A DNA stretch of 64,000 nt from Moniliella sp. 'wahieum' (Eukaryota; Basidiomycota; Moniliellomycetes; Moniliellales; Moniliellaceae): assembly GCA_003971905.1 (NCBI GenBank), contig RSEE01000003.1, forward strand, positions 1-64,000. Reading direction: 5' to 3'. Below the pieces are notes generated by a model. That model saw only the letters and a list, made by a program, of their open reading frames with translations, was not told where the DNA came from and ran no database searches. Position 1 is the stretch's first letter. Every line of letters begins with the position of its first letter. Positions 45,730 through 58,186 of the stretch are shown in pieces. The position numbers and the translations under genes are program-made.

Positions 45730-46797
45730 GACGTGTGATAGGAACCACCGCATTGTTTTGCTTTTATCTAGCGCAGCAAAAACAAGTAGTGAGAAAGAGT
45801 GAAGCTAATACGCAAGAAGCTCAACGAGCCGGATGGTAGCCGTGTGGTCGAGCACACTGCAGCAATGCGATTACTGACACCACCCCATCCCTGTCCAGAA
45901 TGCCAGGTGACAAAAAGTCGAATGTGTTTGTGCCTGCCCTAAACTGGTGGGTCGAGACGGATGGTGGCCCCCAATTATGACGTTGCCCCCAATGCCATGA
46001 TCTAGACCGTGTTGGTGGGTTGTGGAACGCTAGGTCATCGTAACAAAACGGCCTCAAGAACTAGGTCGCGTTCACACCCTTTTCGACGCCTCCCATCCCA
46101 CAGTATTTTTCCTTTATGGTCGGTTCGTCGGCCCGTTACCTTGTCCCTCTTTGTGCCATTCCAACTTGCCGCTTCAGAAAAACGGCCTCGCAGTTCCAAT
46201 TTGCCAATGCTTCTCTACTACCGCTGACGCCGAATCGGCCGAGCCTGGGCTTAGCAAAAGTCGTCATTCCATATGGAACTGTTGGGGCGGGGCATACCCT
46301 CGTGGTCACTAGCTATTGTACGAAAACACGTTCCTCTTTTCTTTCGCCTCCTAATTCACTGTTAATACCAAACTGCCCACTGCACACAGGCAATTCTAAC
46401 CTACTTGGACCTGCCCTCAAAACCGGCTCAGAGATGGGAACCACCCACCTGAGTTGAGCTTATGGCTTGCCTGCCAGCCTTGTTGTTTACTACCTGATAG
46501 CTTGATCTTACGGCTTGCTACCCTAAGATCGGAATTACGAATATATTGAATCCCCTGTGCCTAGCCGCCAGAGGACTCTCTCAGGCCGTCCACGCTTGGG
46601 GGGTTGCCTTGCTCTGGGGCCACACCCGGACGCTATAGAGGCGCTACGATAGGATGCGAAGAGGAGGCTTGAAGCTTGACAACCAGGAGCGCATGAGCTA
46701 TATGTGGCTGGTTCCATGGAGCTCCCAACAAGGGAAAGAAAAGGGAAAGGAGGAACCCTGGATGGTCAGCGAGGCGGGAGGCATTGGCCGTTTAGCG
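45730..46797. other. Intergenic, comparatively AT-rich
   Basis: Between the tRNA and CAND1. No conserved protein block is present. It contains a GCTTGAAGCTTGA piece of the dispersed AAGCTT family near 46,667 and short inverted motifs CCATACTG/GGCTTGC. Confidence 0.45.
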
Positions 46798-49700
46798 TTA
46801 GCCGTTACCCCGCGATGCGACAGAGGTCGTTTGCACAGCCGCCTTCTCTACTTCCTCAAACGCGCGCTGATTCTTCTCCGAGTGGCACTCTTTGAGCAAT
46901 TCGGTAAACCGGGGCGCGTCTGCCAACGACACGCCCGTCCCGCCGCCGCGAGTGAGAGCAACGGTGGTGCGGAAGACGGTGTTCTGCGCCTCGGCTACCG
47001 CTCCAGATCTTGTTGCGTTGCATCATTTTTGACCACTGTCTGGTGCGCAAGATGGTGATCAAGTGGGTCGCAATCAGCTCCCCCTTCCTCGCCACCTGCT
47101 CGGGCGCAATTGCAGTCAAGCGCACCAGAATCATCCCGCACAAGGAGCGGATACTGGCGTCGCTATCGTTCAGCCCGGCCACGACGGCGTCCGTGTAGGT
47201 GGCCAAGTCAATCTTGGTGTACAGGAAACGAATCCAGCAGCGGAGCAGCGCATCGAACGCGCCCTTGCGCAGGTCAACCCATCGTCAAGCGTCAGGAAAA
47301 GATACCCATGGGATGGAGCGCTGCAGCTCGCCCGAGGCAGCGTCTGCTCATACACTACCGGCATCATCTCCCCCACCGTGTCTCGCAGCAGATGGGGCTT
47401 GTTGTAGGCCACACTGGTGAAGGCCCGCACGGCTTCGCGCCGCACCGCATGGTCCGGGTCGGAGAGCCAGTGCAAAAACGTGGACACCGACGAGGCAAGC
47501 AGTGTATCGTACGTCCCTCGCGGCTCGGTGAGCGTGATGCGAAGCGCAATCAGGGCCACCTGCTTGATGAGGAGTCGGTCTGCTTGGCCAGATCCACCAA
47601 TTGCGGAAGGTAGCGCATCATGTCGGTCAATGTCAGCCGGCCCAAACATTCCGCGCCCAAAACTCGGTTGGCCTCGTCGCCTGCCTTGGCCGCCGAGGCC
47701 AGCATGGTAAAGATACTAGCTGGGAGGGAAACCGTTGTGGCAGCCATGGGGGAGATCCCCCGGCCCCGTGGTTCGCGCAAGGTGTTGGGAGTAGGAGGGG
47801 GAGCGTCACACCGACAATCAGTTCCTTTAGTGCGGTCAAAGCCAAGGATTGGTCACGACTGTCCCCTCCCAGCTTAGCCTGGATCACAGGCAACACAGCG
47901 GCCATGTTTCCCAACGCAAGCGCACCCAGGGATATGCCAGCAGTCCGACGCACCTCCTCCGATTCGGAAGACCAGTAGGCAAGGACCTCATCCAACAATC
48001 CCGTGCCCGTCACCAGGTCCTTACCCCGCCCAATCTCACCGAGCACAATCAGACCAAAGAAACAGACAACTCATCATGGGCCTGGAGGCACGCCTGGCCT
48101 GTTGCCACCGCCTTGATGACCAATTCAGAAGGGACATTGGAGCGTAGCGATGCACCAATGGCCTTGGCGGTTACCGTGCGGGTTTGGAGGGCGGTGAATG
48201 TGCGCCCCTGCGCCGCTATGGGGGAAGAAGTATCCGCTGCAGTGGCCAGTACGTTATCAACCGCCTTGGCGTCGGAGAAGAGATCCTCCAACACTGATGG
48301 CAATAACGCCGGGGCCACCGTGGCCAAAGTGGAGAAGAAGTCGAGAAGGGAGGCGATGGTGGTGGTCAGCAGGAGTGGGCTCTGCACCGTTGCCCTCAAT
48401 TTGGGCCAGGCCGAGGAGAGAAATTCGGATTGGGCGGCGGGCTGGGTCGCAAGCGTTGCATCGATCACCTGGAGCGAAAGAGGCAGCAGGGGGGCATCAA
48501 ACGAAAGCGAGGCGAGGATGAGCGAGGCGTTTCCCTGTCGAGCGAGGGCAGGTAGGGAATGATGGCCGCCAAACCGGTCAGGGCTTCGGACTTGATCTCG
48601 GTTTGAGCGTGGCGGAGCAGGCTTGCCAGCTCGGTGACGCACGAAGCGAAGAAGGCGTCCACCTGGGGCCCCTTAATTTCGACCGAGCCGCGCATGGCCA
48701 CAACGAGCTTGATCGTGGCCTGACGCGTGGTCTCATTGTGCAGCCGGTCCAAGAGCAACGGAAGCAAGGTTGGGAATTGGTCCTCCACTTCCCCACCGGC
48801 ATTGGCAAGGATGACACTCAGAGTATGAAGTGCATCAGTACGGATGGCCTGGTCGGCGTCCGAACGTTCCAATCGTCCAATCACAGCCGAATAGAGGGGA
48901 CGGACCAACTGGCTATGGTCCACCTGTCGCCTGGGGAACCTGCTGTGACTGGTGCCACGAGGGAGGCAGTAGTAGCCAGGCCGGCAGACGAGATCTTGTG
49001 CAGGTTATCCCCGATCGAACTGATCAGGAAAGGGAGGACCTGTCCCAGCTCGTTCTCAAAGGTCGAGGCTGGGTGGAGATCAAAGATGAGGGTGAGTAAG
49101 CCCAGCAGGTCGACCTTGAGCGAAGCACTGTCGCTTGCGGTGCTTGCTGTTTCCTTAAGAACCACGTCGATCTTGGCCAGGAACGTGGCCACGTAGGGGT
49201 CCAATCCGCCATGAAGGAGCAGGATGAGATGACGCAAGTGAGAGACAATAGGTACGGGTCTCGACACTCTTGGACGAAAGCTCCTTGTCTACGCTCTTGC
49301 AAATGGATGGGGCCAAGGCTGCGATCCGCCCCCGCGGGGTCAAATCGTCGCTCATCTCCATATCGCCAAACTTGCGTTTAAGAGCATCTGCGCCAAGTGA
49401 GGAGACCGCCGCCGGGGCCGTGTCGTTCTGGCTTGGTTGCGCCGCTGCCTGCAGCAATGCGATCAGCGCCTTTATCACATCGATCCGGACCGTTTCTCTC
49501 GCGCTCCGAAATACGCGCAACCAAGGCCGGGGTAAGCTTGTCGGCAAGCTGGGCGAGTTGTTCGGGGTGGCGGTTCTTAGATGCCTCCTTGATGGCAGCT
49601 TCGAGGACGAGGGCTGAGGCCCGACGGACCTTCCACGAATTATCTTCGTCATCGCCATAGTCCTCAAGGTCAAGCTCGTCATCACTATCGGCAAAGTTGT

Positions 49701-50839
49701 CGTCCATGTACTCGTCGTCGTCGTCCCCGGTATCCCCAGCATAGTTGGGGTCAAACGTGAGCCCGTTCAAGGCAGCAAAAACGCAGCGGTCCACGAAGCG
49801 AGTCATCTCAGGGGCACAGTAACTCAACAGCTGCTCAAACGTCAAGAGACAGCTCTCGACCAGATCTGCATCCGTTTCGCTCCCATCCAGCTCAGCAAGG
49901 GGAAGGATAACGGGGACAAACTCGGGAAGTCGGCGGCCAATCCGACGCGGGGCCGACTTGGCCAATACACCGATCAGCTGAACCATGGTTCGGCGCGCGT
50001 CGGAGGTGCCGCGTTGGAGTTGAATCAGGGTGCGCGAGCAGAGCTCAGTGAACACATCGGACGCGGCTGAGCGTCCCAGAGCGCTGAGAGCAATAATTCC
50101 CGCTTTCGGACGCCCGCATTAGGGTGGGACAGCACACCAAAGAAGGCGTCAAGGGAGGTGGTTTGGAGCGTCTTTGATCCCTGGACGGCGGGGGCGAAAC
50201 GTTCAAAGATCTCGGTTGTGATGTCGAGGCTGTCGGTGAGCAGGCCTTGGCTTGCCCCCTTTCGTGGGACCACCTTCTCCACCAGACGATTGGCCACCTT
50301 GGCGACCAGGATGGTGGCCGACTTGGATTGGTTGGGAAGTTGCTGGACTACCTTTTTTAGGCCGAGCGAGGAGAGGTCACGCTGCTCCTCGTCGGTTCCT
50401 TCGGTATAGGAGAGGAGGCTGTTGACAATCACGTAGCGCTGTGCCTCGGAGATGCGTGTGACAAGGGAGCCTAGGCTAGAGGCAAGACGGGTAAGAAAGG
50501 GTGCCGACGAAGCGAAGCGAGGAGAGGAGGGGCACATACACTTGGATCATCATGTTCTTCACGTCGCCGTTAACGTCGGTAACAAACTCGAGAACTTGGC
50601 TGACCAGGGATGCTTCGATGTGGGGGTCGATGTTGTCGGCCGCGCTTGGACGTTTCCTTGTAGAGATCGGAGAGGGCCATGTACCTGTGGGGGATGGGAG
50701 AGGAGGGATGGAGGGCTGGGTCAGCGCAGGGCCGGGGGATAGGCGATAGGCTGGGCCCAGGGGAGACGCACCGGAGGTCGGGGTCGCTGGACTTCATCTT
50801 GTCCAGCAGCGGCTGGATGACGCGGGCGGTGAGCACCAT
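46798..50839 (-). CDS. CAND1: CAND1/TIP120 cullin exchange factor
   Basis: CAND1 wraps around unneddylated cullin-Rbx1 and swaps SCF substrate receptors. The start at 50,839 sits in GCCGCCACCATGG. Exon 1 encodes VIQPLLDKMKSSDPDLR. Intron 1 (50,685-50,771) leads to YMALSDLYKET and then DNIDPHIEASLVSQVLEFV. Intron 2 (50,476-50,539) leads to GSLVTRISEAQRY. HEAT-repeat landmarks follow: HPNAGVRKR, the acidic DDDDEYMDDNFADSDDELD loop with WKVRRASA, LGEIGRGKDL, GAECLGRLTLTDM, DPDHAVRREAVRAFTSVAYN, and a C-terminal FRTTVALTRGGGTGVSL. The stop is at 46,798. Length of about 1,270 codons fits the family. At least ten one-base frame breaks occur (for example 50,099-50,101 in a CCC run; near 49,500; 49,230; 48,930; 48,540; 48,060; 47,590). 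Conservation between breaks is high, so assembly indels are more likely than gene death. Confidence 0.85.
50476..50539 (-). other. CAND1 intron 2
   Basis: A 64-nt intron with GTATGT donor and GCCTCTAG acceptor. It joins MMIQV to LGSLVTRI in frame. Confidence 0.7.
50685..50771 (-). other. CAND1 intron 1
   Basis: An 87-nt intron with GTGCGT donor and CCCCACAG acceptor. It joins SSDPDLR to YMALSDL in frame. Confidence 0.75.
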
Positions 50840-51988
50840 GGTGGCGGCCAAGGGATGGTGAGGATGGCGGTGGTGATGGTGGGGAGGGGTGGAGGTGGAG
50901 GTGGAGGTGGAGGTGGAGGTGGAGGTCTTGTGCTTTACGGCCCACGACGGCTGCGCTGCCCACTGCCAGGGGCATACGTCAGCAGCTCACCGCGGTCATT
51001 GATCATCCATCCTGCGTCACGCATCATGCATCATGCATGGCAGCCACAACCACCCAGAGCAGCCCAGCGACGGAGGCCCGTGCACGCCCCCCTCTCCACT
51101 AGTTCAACATTCATCGGTCATCCCAGGAGCACGCAAAGTCGAAAAGGCGCAGGGCCCGCCTACAGTGCCCCCGCCTGGCTTACTCTTGAATACCATGCCA
51201 GGCGTATCCTACTCTTGCTGGTCACTCATCACTACCGCAACGACCTAGCCGAGCAGGATCCCTTTTGGAAGGCACGACGCCAACACACCCAAGAGTTGGT
51301 GCCAAAGGGGGTGCCAGTGGGATGGTAATGGCGATGGGAATGGTGACAGTGACGGGGGTGATGTTTTGCAACGACCATCTCGACTTTCTGGCGTGACATG
51401 CATGCCATGAGACACGACAAACGGGGCGAGCGGGTGGCGGAATGGGTACACAAGCACAGGCCTTTGTGGGTTCAGGCAACAGTACCACATGTGGGACAAT
51501 CACTCAGTCCCGCAACAGCCTCAAAGATCTATGTAGGATCCCAAGCCTAGCCATCCATCCTTGCCTTCTCCGAGCATTGCCCCATCCATCGATCCGCATT
51601 GTTCATCATTCATCATTCCACCTTTGTCACATTTGGCATTCAACATTCCACGATCAACGATTATCGATTATTGAGGTAACAGTCCATGGCTGTTCAACGT
51701 TCACCAGCTCCACGGGGCAAGTGCGAAACCATGGCGAGAGGGTTCACCATTCGGGGCAAAGCAAAACAAAAAAACAAAAAAGCAGCCAAACGACCACCCC
51801 ACCAGCACTGCAAAGGGGGGAACCCAACCGCCATCCTCTCGCACGGCCCCCCTCGCACATGCACCCACCAAGGGGGAAGGGGGCCAGGCCGGCGGCACAA
51901 AAACAAAAAACAAGTCAAGACAAAAGAAAAAGAAAAGAACGGTACACCCTCCCTTCTGCCGCCCTTGGGCCAGCTCCTTCTCACGTCC
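50840..51988. other. CAND1 promoter and 3' flank of the transcription factor gene
   Basis: No gene was recognised. The region contains the GGAGGT tandem, a CATCATGCATCATGCAT repeat near 51,020, and poly-purine AAAACAAAAAAACAAAAAAG near 51,765. The last lies downstream of the Zn2Cys6 gene end. Confidence 0.5.
50891..50926. repeat. Hexanucleotide repeat (GGAGGT)6 upstream of CAND1
   Basis: Six perfect GGAGGT units begin about 50 bp upstream of the CAND1 start codon. On the transcribed (minus) strand they read ACCTCC, so they lie in the 5' UTR or core promoter. Confidence 0.85.
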
Positions 51989-54923
51989 TCAAAAGAACCC
52001 GACTTTAGCCTGGCCGGCCGGAACGAGGTTGAAGAGAGGATGGACAAAGTAGCCCGTGCGGCGCGCGGCGGTCCACGCTTTCCATACGGCGTCCCTGGTG
52101 GACGCTGGAGCCGCCTCGTTGTGGCCAATCACCGTCAACGCGTCTCGGAACGTCGCCCGCTCTTCCGCCGTCAGCGCGGCAGCGGCAGCCATGAACATGG
52201 GGAACAAGTAGTTGCCGCAGCCGACCGCGACGCAGAATTCGCGCGCGCCATGCCACGTGGTTTGTGCATCGGGCGCACCCACGCTGCTGGCCAGGTCGGG
52301 CACCAATTCGAATTGCGAGTTGGTCCACACGTGCAGCACTTGCCGCGCACGCACCGCCGTACCGAAGGGAAGAGCGGGCCGACACGATAGATAGCTTGGT
52401 ACAGCAACAGCTGCGCGCTGCCAGTCGCACCATCTCGGCGCACCCAGGGGAACCGTAGTAGGACTGGGCGCGGGTGACGGCCAACATGGCCTGCGATCCA
52501 AGTGTGCGTTGGATGTCTTTGGCACGACGACGCAAGGGTGCAGGCAAGTGCTTGCCCAGCGACGCTTCGCCCCGTGCGTCCCGCAGTTCCCCACCCATGT
52601 CCCCATCGTGCAGCCCAACCCCCACGGGCGCACTGGCCTTCTTGGGCGAGCTGGTAAGGCTGTCTTCGTCCTCATACTCGTCATCCTCCTCTTCCTCTTC
52701 GTCCGAGGCAGCCTCGGCGGCATCCAGCACCGCAGCAAGACCGGCTGCCGACAGGGAAGAAGGGTTGGACAGGCCCGGGTTGCCTCCTAGGTCGCCCAGT
52801 GAAGGGGTCACATCGCACTCGCTGCGCAAGTGGGCAATGTCCGACAGACACTTAAGTAGCAAGTCAGGGCAGTTGCATGGGCTACGTACACACAGAACAG
52901 AACAGGTCAGCACGGTAGGAACAACCAACAAATGATGGCGCAGGGGAGACGTACGAAAGCGGGAACTGTTCCGATGCTGTATCTTCCTCCGCCAACGTGT
53001 TGTTCGAAGGCTGGCCATGAGGCCGGGCGCGCTTGGATTCCTTCTGGTCGGGTGGCTGCTCAATGTCAAGCAGAAAGTAAGGGCGTGTGCCCCGGGCAAG
53101 CGCGGACGACGTATCTGCCCAGACGAGCATCGACAAGCCCAGCGTCTCCACCCCGTGGCACTTGGACCAGCACAATCGTCGATTGCCACCCAAGATGAGG
53201 TGAGCAATCCGAATGGCTTCGTCCAAACTAGCAAAGTAGGCGTCGATGCTCACCTCGGCCCAATCAAAAATAGCCAGATTCATCGCAGCCAGGATCAAAC
53301 TGTCGTACCGCTTCACCACCTCCAAATCAATCGTACCGTCTGGGTTAGGCCAGCTGGTGAGGGGACCGGTGCGAACAGCGTTCACTTCGTCGTCCACCGC
53401 CTGGGATGCCATGCGACGCAAGTGGTAGCTGTAGCTCGTCAAATGACGATCGAGGTGCTGGTGGAGTGTCTGCTGAGAATGGAGCGAAGGGTCTTGCTGT
53501 GTCCCAGCACTGGGGGAGGAAAGCAGGTCAGACTTGTCTTTCGGCGGATCCAACCGAGGGAGCTCGAGCGAATCACGTCGGAGGCCCGCACTCCAGCGTT
53601 GGATCAAACTCAGGTCTTCGGGCCACCGCAGCTGTTCGCCGCCAATGTAACAGGCTGCCACCGCAGCGACCGACAAGCGAACGTAGGCCTGGGTGTCGAT
53701 CTGGGCAAAAAAGAGCGGACGATGCCCTCAAACAAACGGCTGTGGCCAATCTGCGAGGGGTGGCACCCTTCCACCCAACACGTAATCACCGCCCCATAGT
53801 AGCCTAGGATGCTCTCCTTGGTGCTGGGCCAAGGCGTGCCCTGCATGGCGGTCGGGGAAGGGCCATGGGGGAGGGCCGTAGGGGAAGGGCCGGCCTGCGG
53901 TCCCGGGGCGGCAGAGGGTGCAGTGGATGCAGTGGAGAAGTTGGAGAAAGAGGAGGAAGCGAGAGGCGTGGAGGCGGTGGGTGGCATCATGGCAGACAGA
54001 GACGGCATGCTGCCGGCGGCGGCCAAGTCGACGACAGGGTCCACGGCCCAGGCGGGGTCGAGAGGGACGGGCATCTGCAGGCCTGGCTGGTTCAAGTCGC
54101 CGGCCAGAGCGGGGCCGGTGGGGGTGGCAAGGCCGTCGAGCTGCGCGGGCAGCGGGTGGATGGCGGCAAGACAGCTGTCGCAGATCGGGCGGCCGGAGAG
54201 GAGGCAGTCGCCGACCGTGGGGCAGACGGCGCCCGCGCCGACTGTGGCGGGGGGGCGTGGGCGGGCAGGCCGAGGGGGATGGGCGCGGTGGCCTGGGCCG
54301 TGGGGCTCAAGGACAGGTCGCGCGGCGGGAGCGGCATGGGCGAGAAGGCAGGTGGGCGGGCGGGGGGGGGTGCACGTCGGGGCGGGTAGGGGCGCAGGCG
54401 GACGCTGCGCGGGGCCGGGGGCAGCATGGGCGAGGCGAGCGGGAGAGCGGCCTGGTACGACGCCGTGGCCGACGCGCGCTCGTACTCGGGCGAAGCCGCC
54501 CAGCCGGGGACGCGCTTGAGCGGAGGGAAGCCGAGGCACTCAAACCCCGCCCGCCGGCAGCGCATGCACCCGCCCGTCACCGGGTCGCGTTGCTGCGGGC
54601 CGACACAAGAGAGCAGCAGTCAGTCAGCCGCGGGAACACGCGCCTCGCAACACACAGAGCAGGGCAGCCAGACGTACGTCCTCGTTCTCCCCATCGCACT
54701 TCTTGCGACGGGCGCGGCAGGTGAGGCATCCGCGGCGCGTGCGGGTCACGCGCGGGCGCGGGGGACGGTCCTTTGCCTGCGGCCTGGGGCGGGAGGGCTT
54801 GGAGGCAGCAGCAGAGGCAGAGGCCGAGGCCGAGGCCGCCGAGGGCGTGCTGCTGGCGGCGGGCGAGGCAGGCGACGGCTTGGAGGTGTGGTCGGGGGAC
54901 GTGGCAGCAGGGGCGGCGTCCAT
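51989..54923 (-). CDS. Zn2Cys6 binuclear-cluster transcription factor
   Basis: The start at 54,923 (CACCATGG) gives an Ala/Ser-rich leader, then the DNA-binding cluster TRTRRGCLTCRARRKKCDGE. Intron 1 (54,593-54,677) is followed by TGGCMRCRRAGFECLGF. Together they make C-x2-C-x6-C-x16-C-x2-C-x6-C, which chelates two Zn ions in Gal4-type regulators. A Pro-rich region follows (54.0-54.5 kb). The fungal-specific regulatory domain includes ESILGYYGAVITCWVEGCHP, IDLEVVKRYDSLILAAMNLA, and after intron 2 (52,882-52,955) CPDLLLKCLSDIAHLRSECD and an acidic EEEEEDDEYEDED stretch. The C-terminus FVHPLFNLVPAGQAKVGFF ends at 51,989. Frame breaks lie near 54,230, 53,700 and 52,400. Targets are unknown. Confidence 0.85.
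52882..52955 (-). other. Intron 2 of the Zn2Cys6 gene
   Basis: A 74-nt intron with GTACGT donor, GTGCTGACC branch region and TACGTAG acceptor. It keeps the frame from EQFPL to CNCPDLL. Confidence 0.7.
54593..54677 (-). other. Intron 1 of the Zn2Cys6 gene
   Basis: An 85-nt intron with GTACGT donor and CCCGCAG acceptor that splits the zinc cluster between its third and fourth Cys. Splicing gives the correct Cys spacing. Confidence 0.8.
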
Positions 54924-57870
54924 GGTGGGAGGCGAGAAGCTCAACCGCGGGGATAAGGATACGCAAAGATGCACCGAGTGCGGTTGTGCGTCTGGAGAAC
55001 AGGGGCCTGAGGGTACAGCGGCAAGCCAAACATATCCAACCCCGGGCAGAGGCGGTGGTTTGGGCGCGGAGCAGCGGGGGGGAGATGGGGGAGATGGGGG
55101 CGGGGGCGGTGGGGGCGCAGAAGACAGGCAAGAGCAGCAGCAGCAGCACCAGCAACAATAACAGCCCCAGCAACCCCGAGAGCAAGTGCCAGTGGTGGAA
55201 CAGACACGAGCAACTCCGAGCACAGCGCAACCGCCCAGCGGAGTGTGCACGCGCAGGCACTGGCCCACTGCCCCCGGCTGCATGTGCTCCCGCGGCCACA
55301 TGGCGCCTGTCTCGGCAACCATCCCCTGCAGCCGCCTGCAGCTGCCGAGCACTGCCCCTCCGCCCCTGCAGCCCAGCGCCCAACAACAGCCTATCCTCGC
55401 CCCACTGGTGCTGCTGCCTCCTGCCGCCCGGTGCCTACCGCCAACCCCAGCGCAGCGCCAGAGAATTGGTTCCCCGGGGGCGGCGCCGCTTTGCTCCGGC
55501 CTCACCGGCTCACCGGCACCACCAGGCCCCAGGCCACTGCCGCGCTGCTGAGTCTGCGGCCTTCTGCCTTGCGCTTATCGACCAGCGATTGCGCAGACGA
55601 TCGATTATCGGCTATCGCTATCGGCTATCGACTATCGACTGTCCCGTATCGACAATGGTTGCAACAGACAGAACATGGACGTTGAGCGGGCAGCGATATC
55701 GCTCGCGCCCCTTCTTTGCTGGCGGCCATGCAGATTGGGCTTCGCTGTCCGAGTGCTAGCGCCTGCCACAGCCGAGCAAATCCATCGGCTTGGCGACATC
55801 TCCGCTAGGTACAACGTCCGGATCTTGGGATCCCCTGCCACTTTTTGTCACTGCCACCGTCGTATGGACTGGCGGCGGTATCACTTGAAATGTACAAAGC
55901 ATTCAGAAGAATCAAAGCTTGCGCGAAGAACAAAAAAAAAAGTAAACCCCGCCGGAGATGTCGGGGATCATCGATCATCGATAGTTCAGTCCTCCATCCC
56001 TGTCAGTGTCCTGACGTAATGTGCCTGTGTGTGTGCCACACGTCATCTAACGGGGGGGCGGAACACTGGCGGAACGGGGCCGCCCGCGCCCAGGTCTTGA
56101 GATCTCAGATTGACTTCAGACAGGACAAAGTGGCGAGCCCCACCGTCTCTCAAGCTTGAGGTTCAAGCTCGACGTGCGTCTGAAGGAAAGGAGACCGGAT
56201 GCCAAGAAGGCATATGGAGCGAGCAGGAGTCTGCAGTCTGCGGAGGGAACTCTTCCGCCCGAAGAAGCGAACGGCACCGGGTCTCACAGGCCAGCTTGAA
56301 GCTTGAAGCTTGCTTGGAGCTTGAGCTCAAGTTGGACGTCAGTGAACTCAACGTGACTTCGCCGATCCTGTCCCCTCGTCTCTACCAATACATTCTTTGC
56401 CTCCCTTTGCACATGGCTCTCACTCGTATCGCCCCACCCTAACCCCCCCGCAGACCACAGAATCTCTCACTCCTCCTCACAGGTCGCCCCCGGTCACCCA
56501 CGTTGCCCCCGCCCGCCACACTGGGGCCATGGCGCTGGAAGCCTAAGCCCGGACCCTTCCGGTCAATGCCTTCCAATATTCCTTCCTGGAGGGCAGGAAT
56601 ATTCTGTAGCCTTTGTAGCTCGTGTGCAATGCAATACACACCATCAACTCTGTGCTCTCTGGTCTTCTACAGTGGGAGATGGAGCATGTGACCCGGTGGA
56701 GGGGTCCCGATCCCACATGCCCCATCGCTCCCACATGCGACAGCTGAAGTATTAACGCCCAGGAAGAGCTCAAGAGCAGCAAATGGAATGGTGGTCGATG
56801 GATTCAAATTGCTAAGGCGGTGGCGAATCCAAGTCATCATGGAGTCGGAAACGCCACGTCAGAAAACATCACACGCGCATCACACATGATGTCACTCGGA
56901 AGTTACCTTGGCCATAAATGACCAGAGGTCAACATGAAGTTGAGGACGTTGAGGGCTGGCTGAGCAGCTGCGATCTTTTTCTATGCGATGCTGAAACGGA
57001 CATATATGTTGACTCGTTTTGACAGCGGTCGGCGAGACATGATGACATCAGCTGCTGTCGCAAACAGTAGGTCTTTTTTTTTTACGGGTCCAGAGGGTCT
57101 GTGGCGGCTGGACGCTCTCACCTCTCGATCTCACCTCTCGTGAGAGACCGAGGGTCGCATGCACATCCGTCTCAATACTTTTCAGTAATGCTCGGCTTCC
57201 GGTCGGGGGGTCCAAACCAAAAGTTGCGCGAAGTCTGTATAGAACATCGGGCTGGTCCGATCAGCGCCTTCTGGACGAATATCGAAATGGACAGGCAAGC
57301 CAAAACAGCCCCTGGCCAGTACCATAGGCGCCACGAAGACGCAGATGCTTCTGTCTTCAATTTCAGCTTCCAGCTCTTCCAGCTTGGAGGTTACCGGTTA
57401 CCGCTCGCCGTCATTGGTCACACGCCTGTGCGGCGTGCGGCCCACACCTGCCCACACACGCGCTTACGGGAGCACGTCAGGCATGAGCCTCGGGGCTAGT
57501 GAGGCCTGAGGAGTGCTCCAAGATCGGTAAAGTCAGCCATTAATCATTGCTCCACAATCGGTGAAGCCGGTCATATATAGTCACCGTCGCAACACTAGCC
57601 TGCCTATAACAGCTTCTTACTTCTTTGTGGCGGCTGGGCGCCTCTCGGCGAGCTCCGATGGACGACAGCAAAACGAGAATCGGATCGGGCCCTGCCCGTC
57701 CCGGTACCTGCCCTTGTTCTACGCAGAAACGGTCCTAAGCGTTACCCAGCCGCCCCCCACGTCGGTGTTCTGAATCAGCATGCACCCGTGGTCACCGGTC
57801 ACCTCGGGCGTGTTGCCAGCCCGCGGTGGCTGGTGGCCGGTGGATCGAGTAAATAAACGCTAAACATCAA
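54924..57870. other. Gene-free region upstream of the Zn2Cys6 gene
   Basis: It includes CAG-rich simple sequence (55,132-55,160), CTATCGACTATCG repeats near 55,610-55,650, AAGCTT-family palindromic pieces (56,150-56,175 and 56,295-56,335) and a T10 run (about 57,073). An imperfect duplication TCCAAGATCGGTAAAG / TCCACAATCGGTGAAG lies near 57,518 and 57,550. Frames are not convincing. Confidence 0.5.
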
Positions 57871-58186
57871 CAAGAGAGCGTGTCGCTGAGCAAACGGAGC
57901 AACCCAGAGGGACCTGGTGGCCGCATGGCGTACACAGTAAGTCATGGTGACCATCCCACAGTTCTTTATATTTGTTTTCGTTTCGGCCTCTTCTGCCGCG
58001 AAGAGCGGCGTCCCGACTGCAGCCACCCCACCAGTAATCGACGACACACGGACCAAGTCTCGGCGCGGCCCACCTCCCTCCAGACAAGCCTTCAAGCATC
58101 AGCCTCCACCGGCGTCCGGCGCTGTGGACCCCACACTGCCCCACCATCGCCCCCGTCTCCGTTTCTTCTTCCTTCCCCACCACCCC

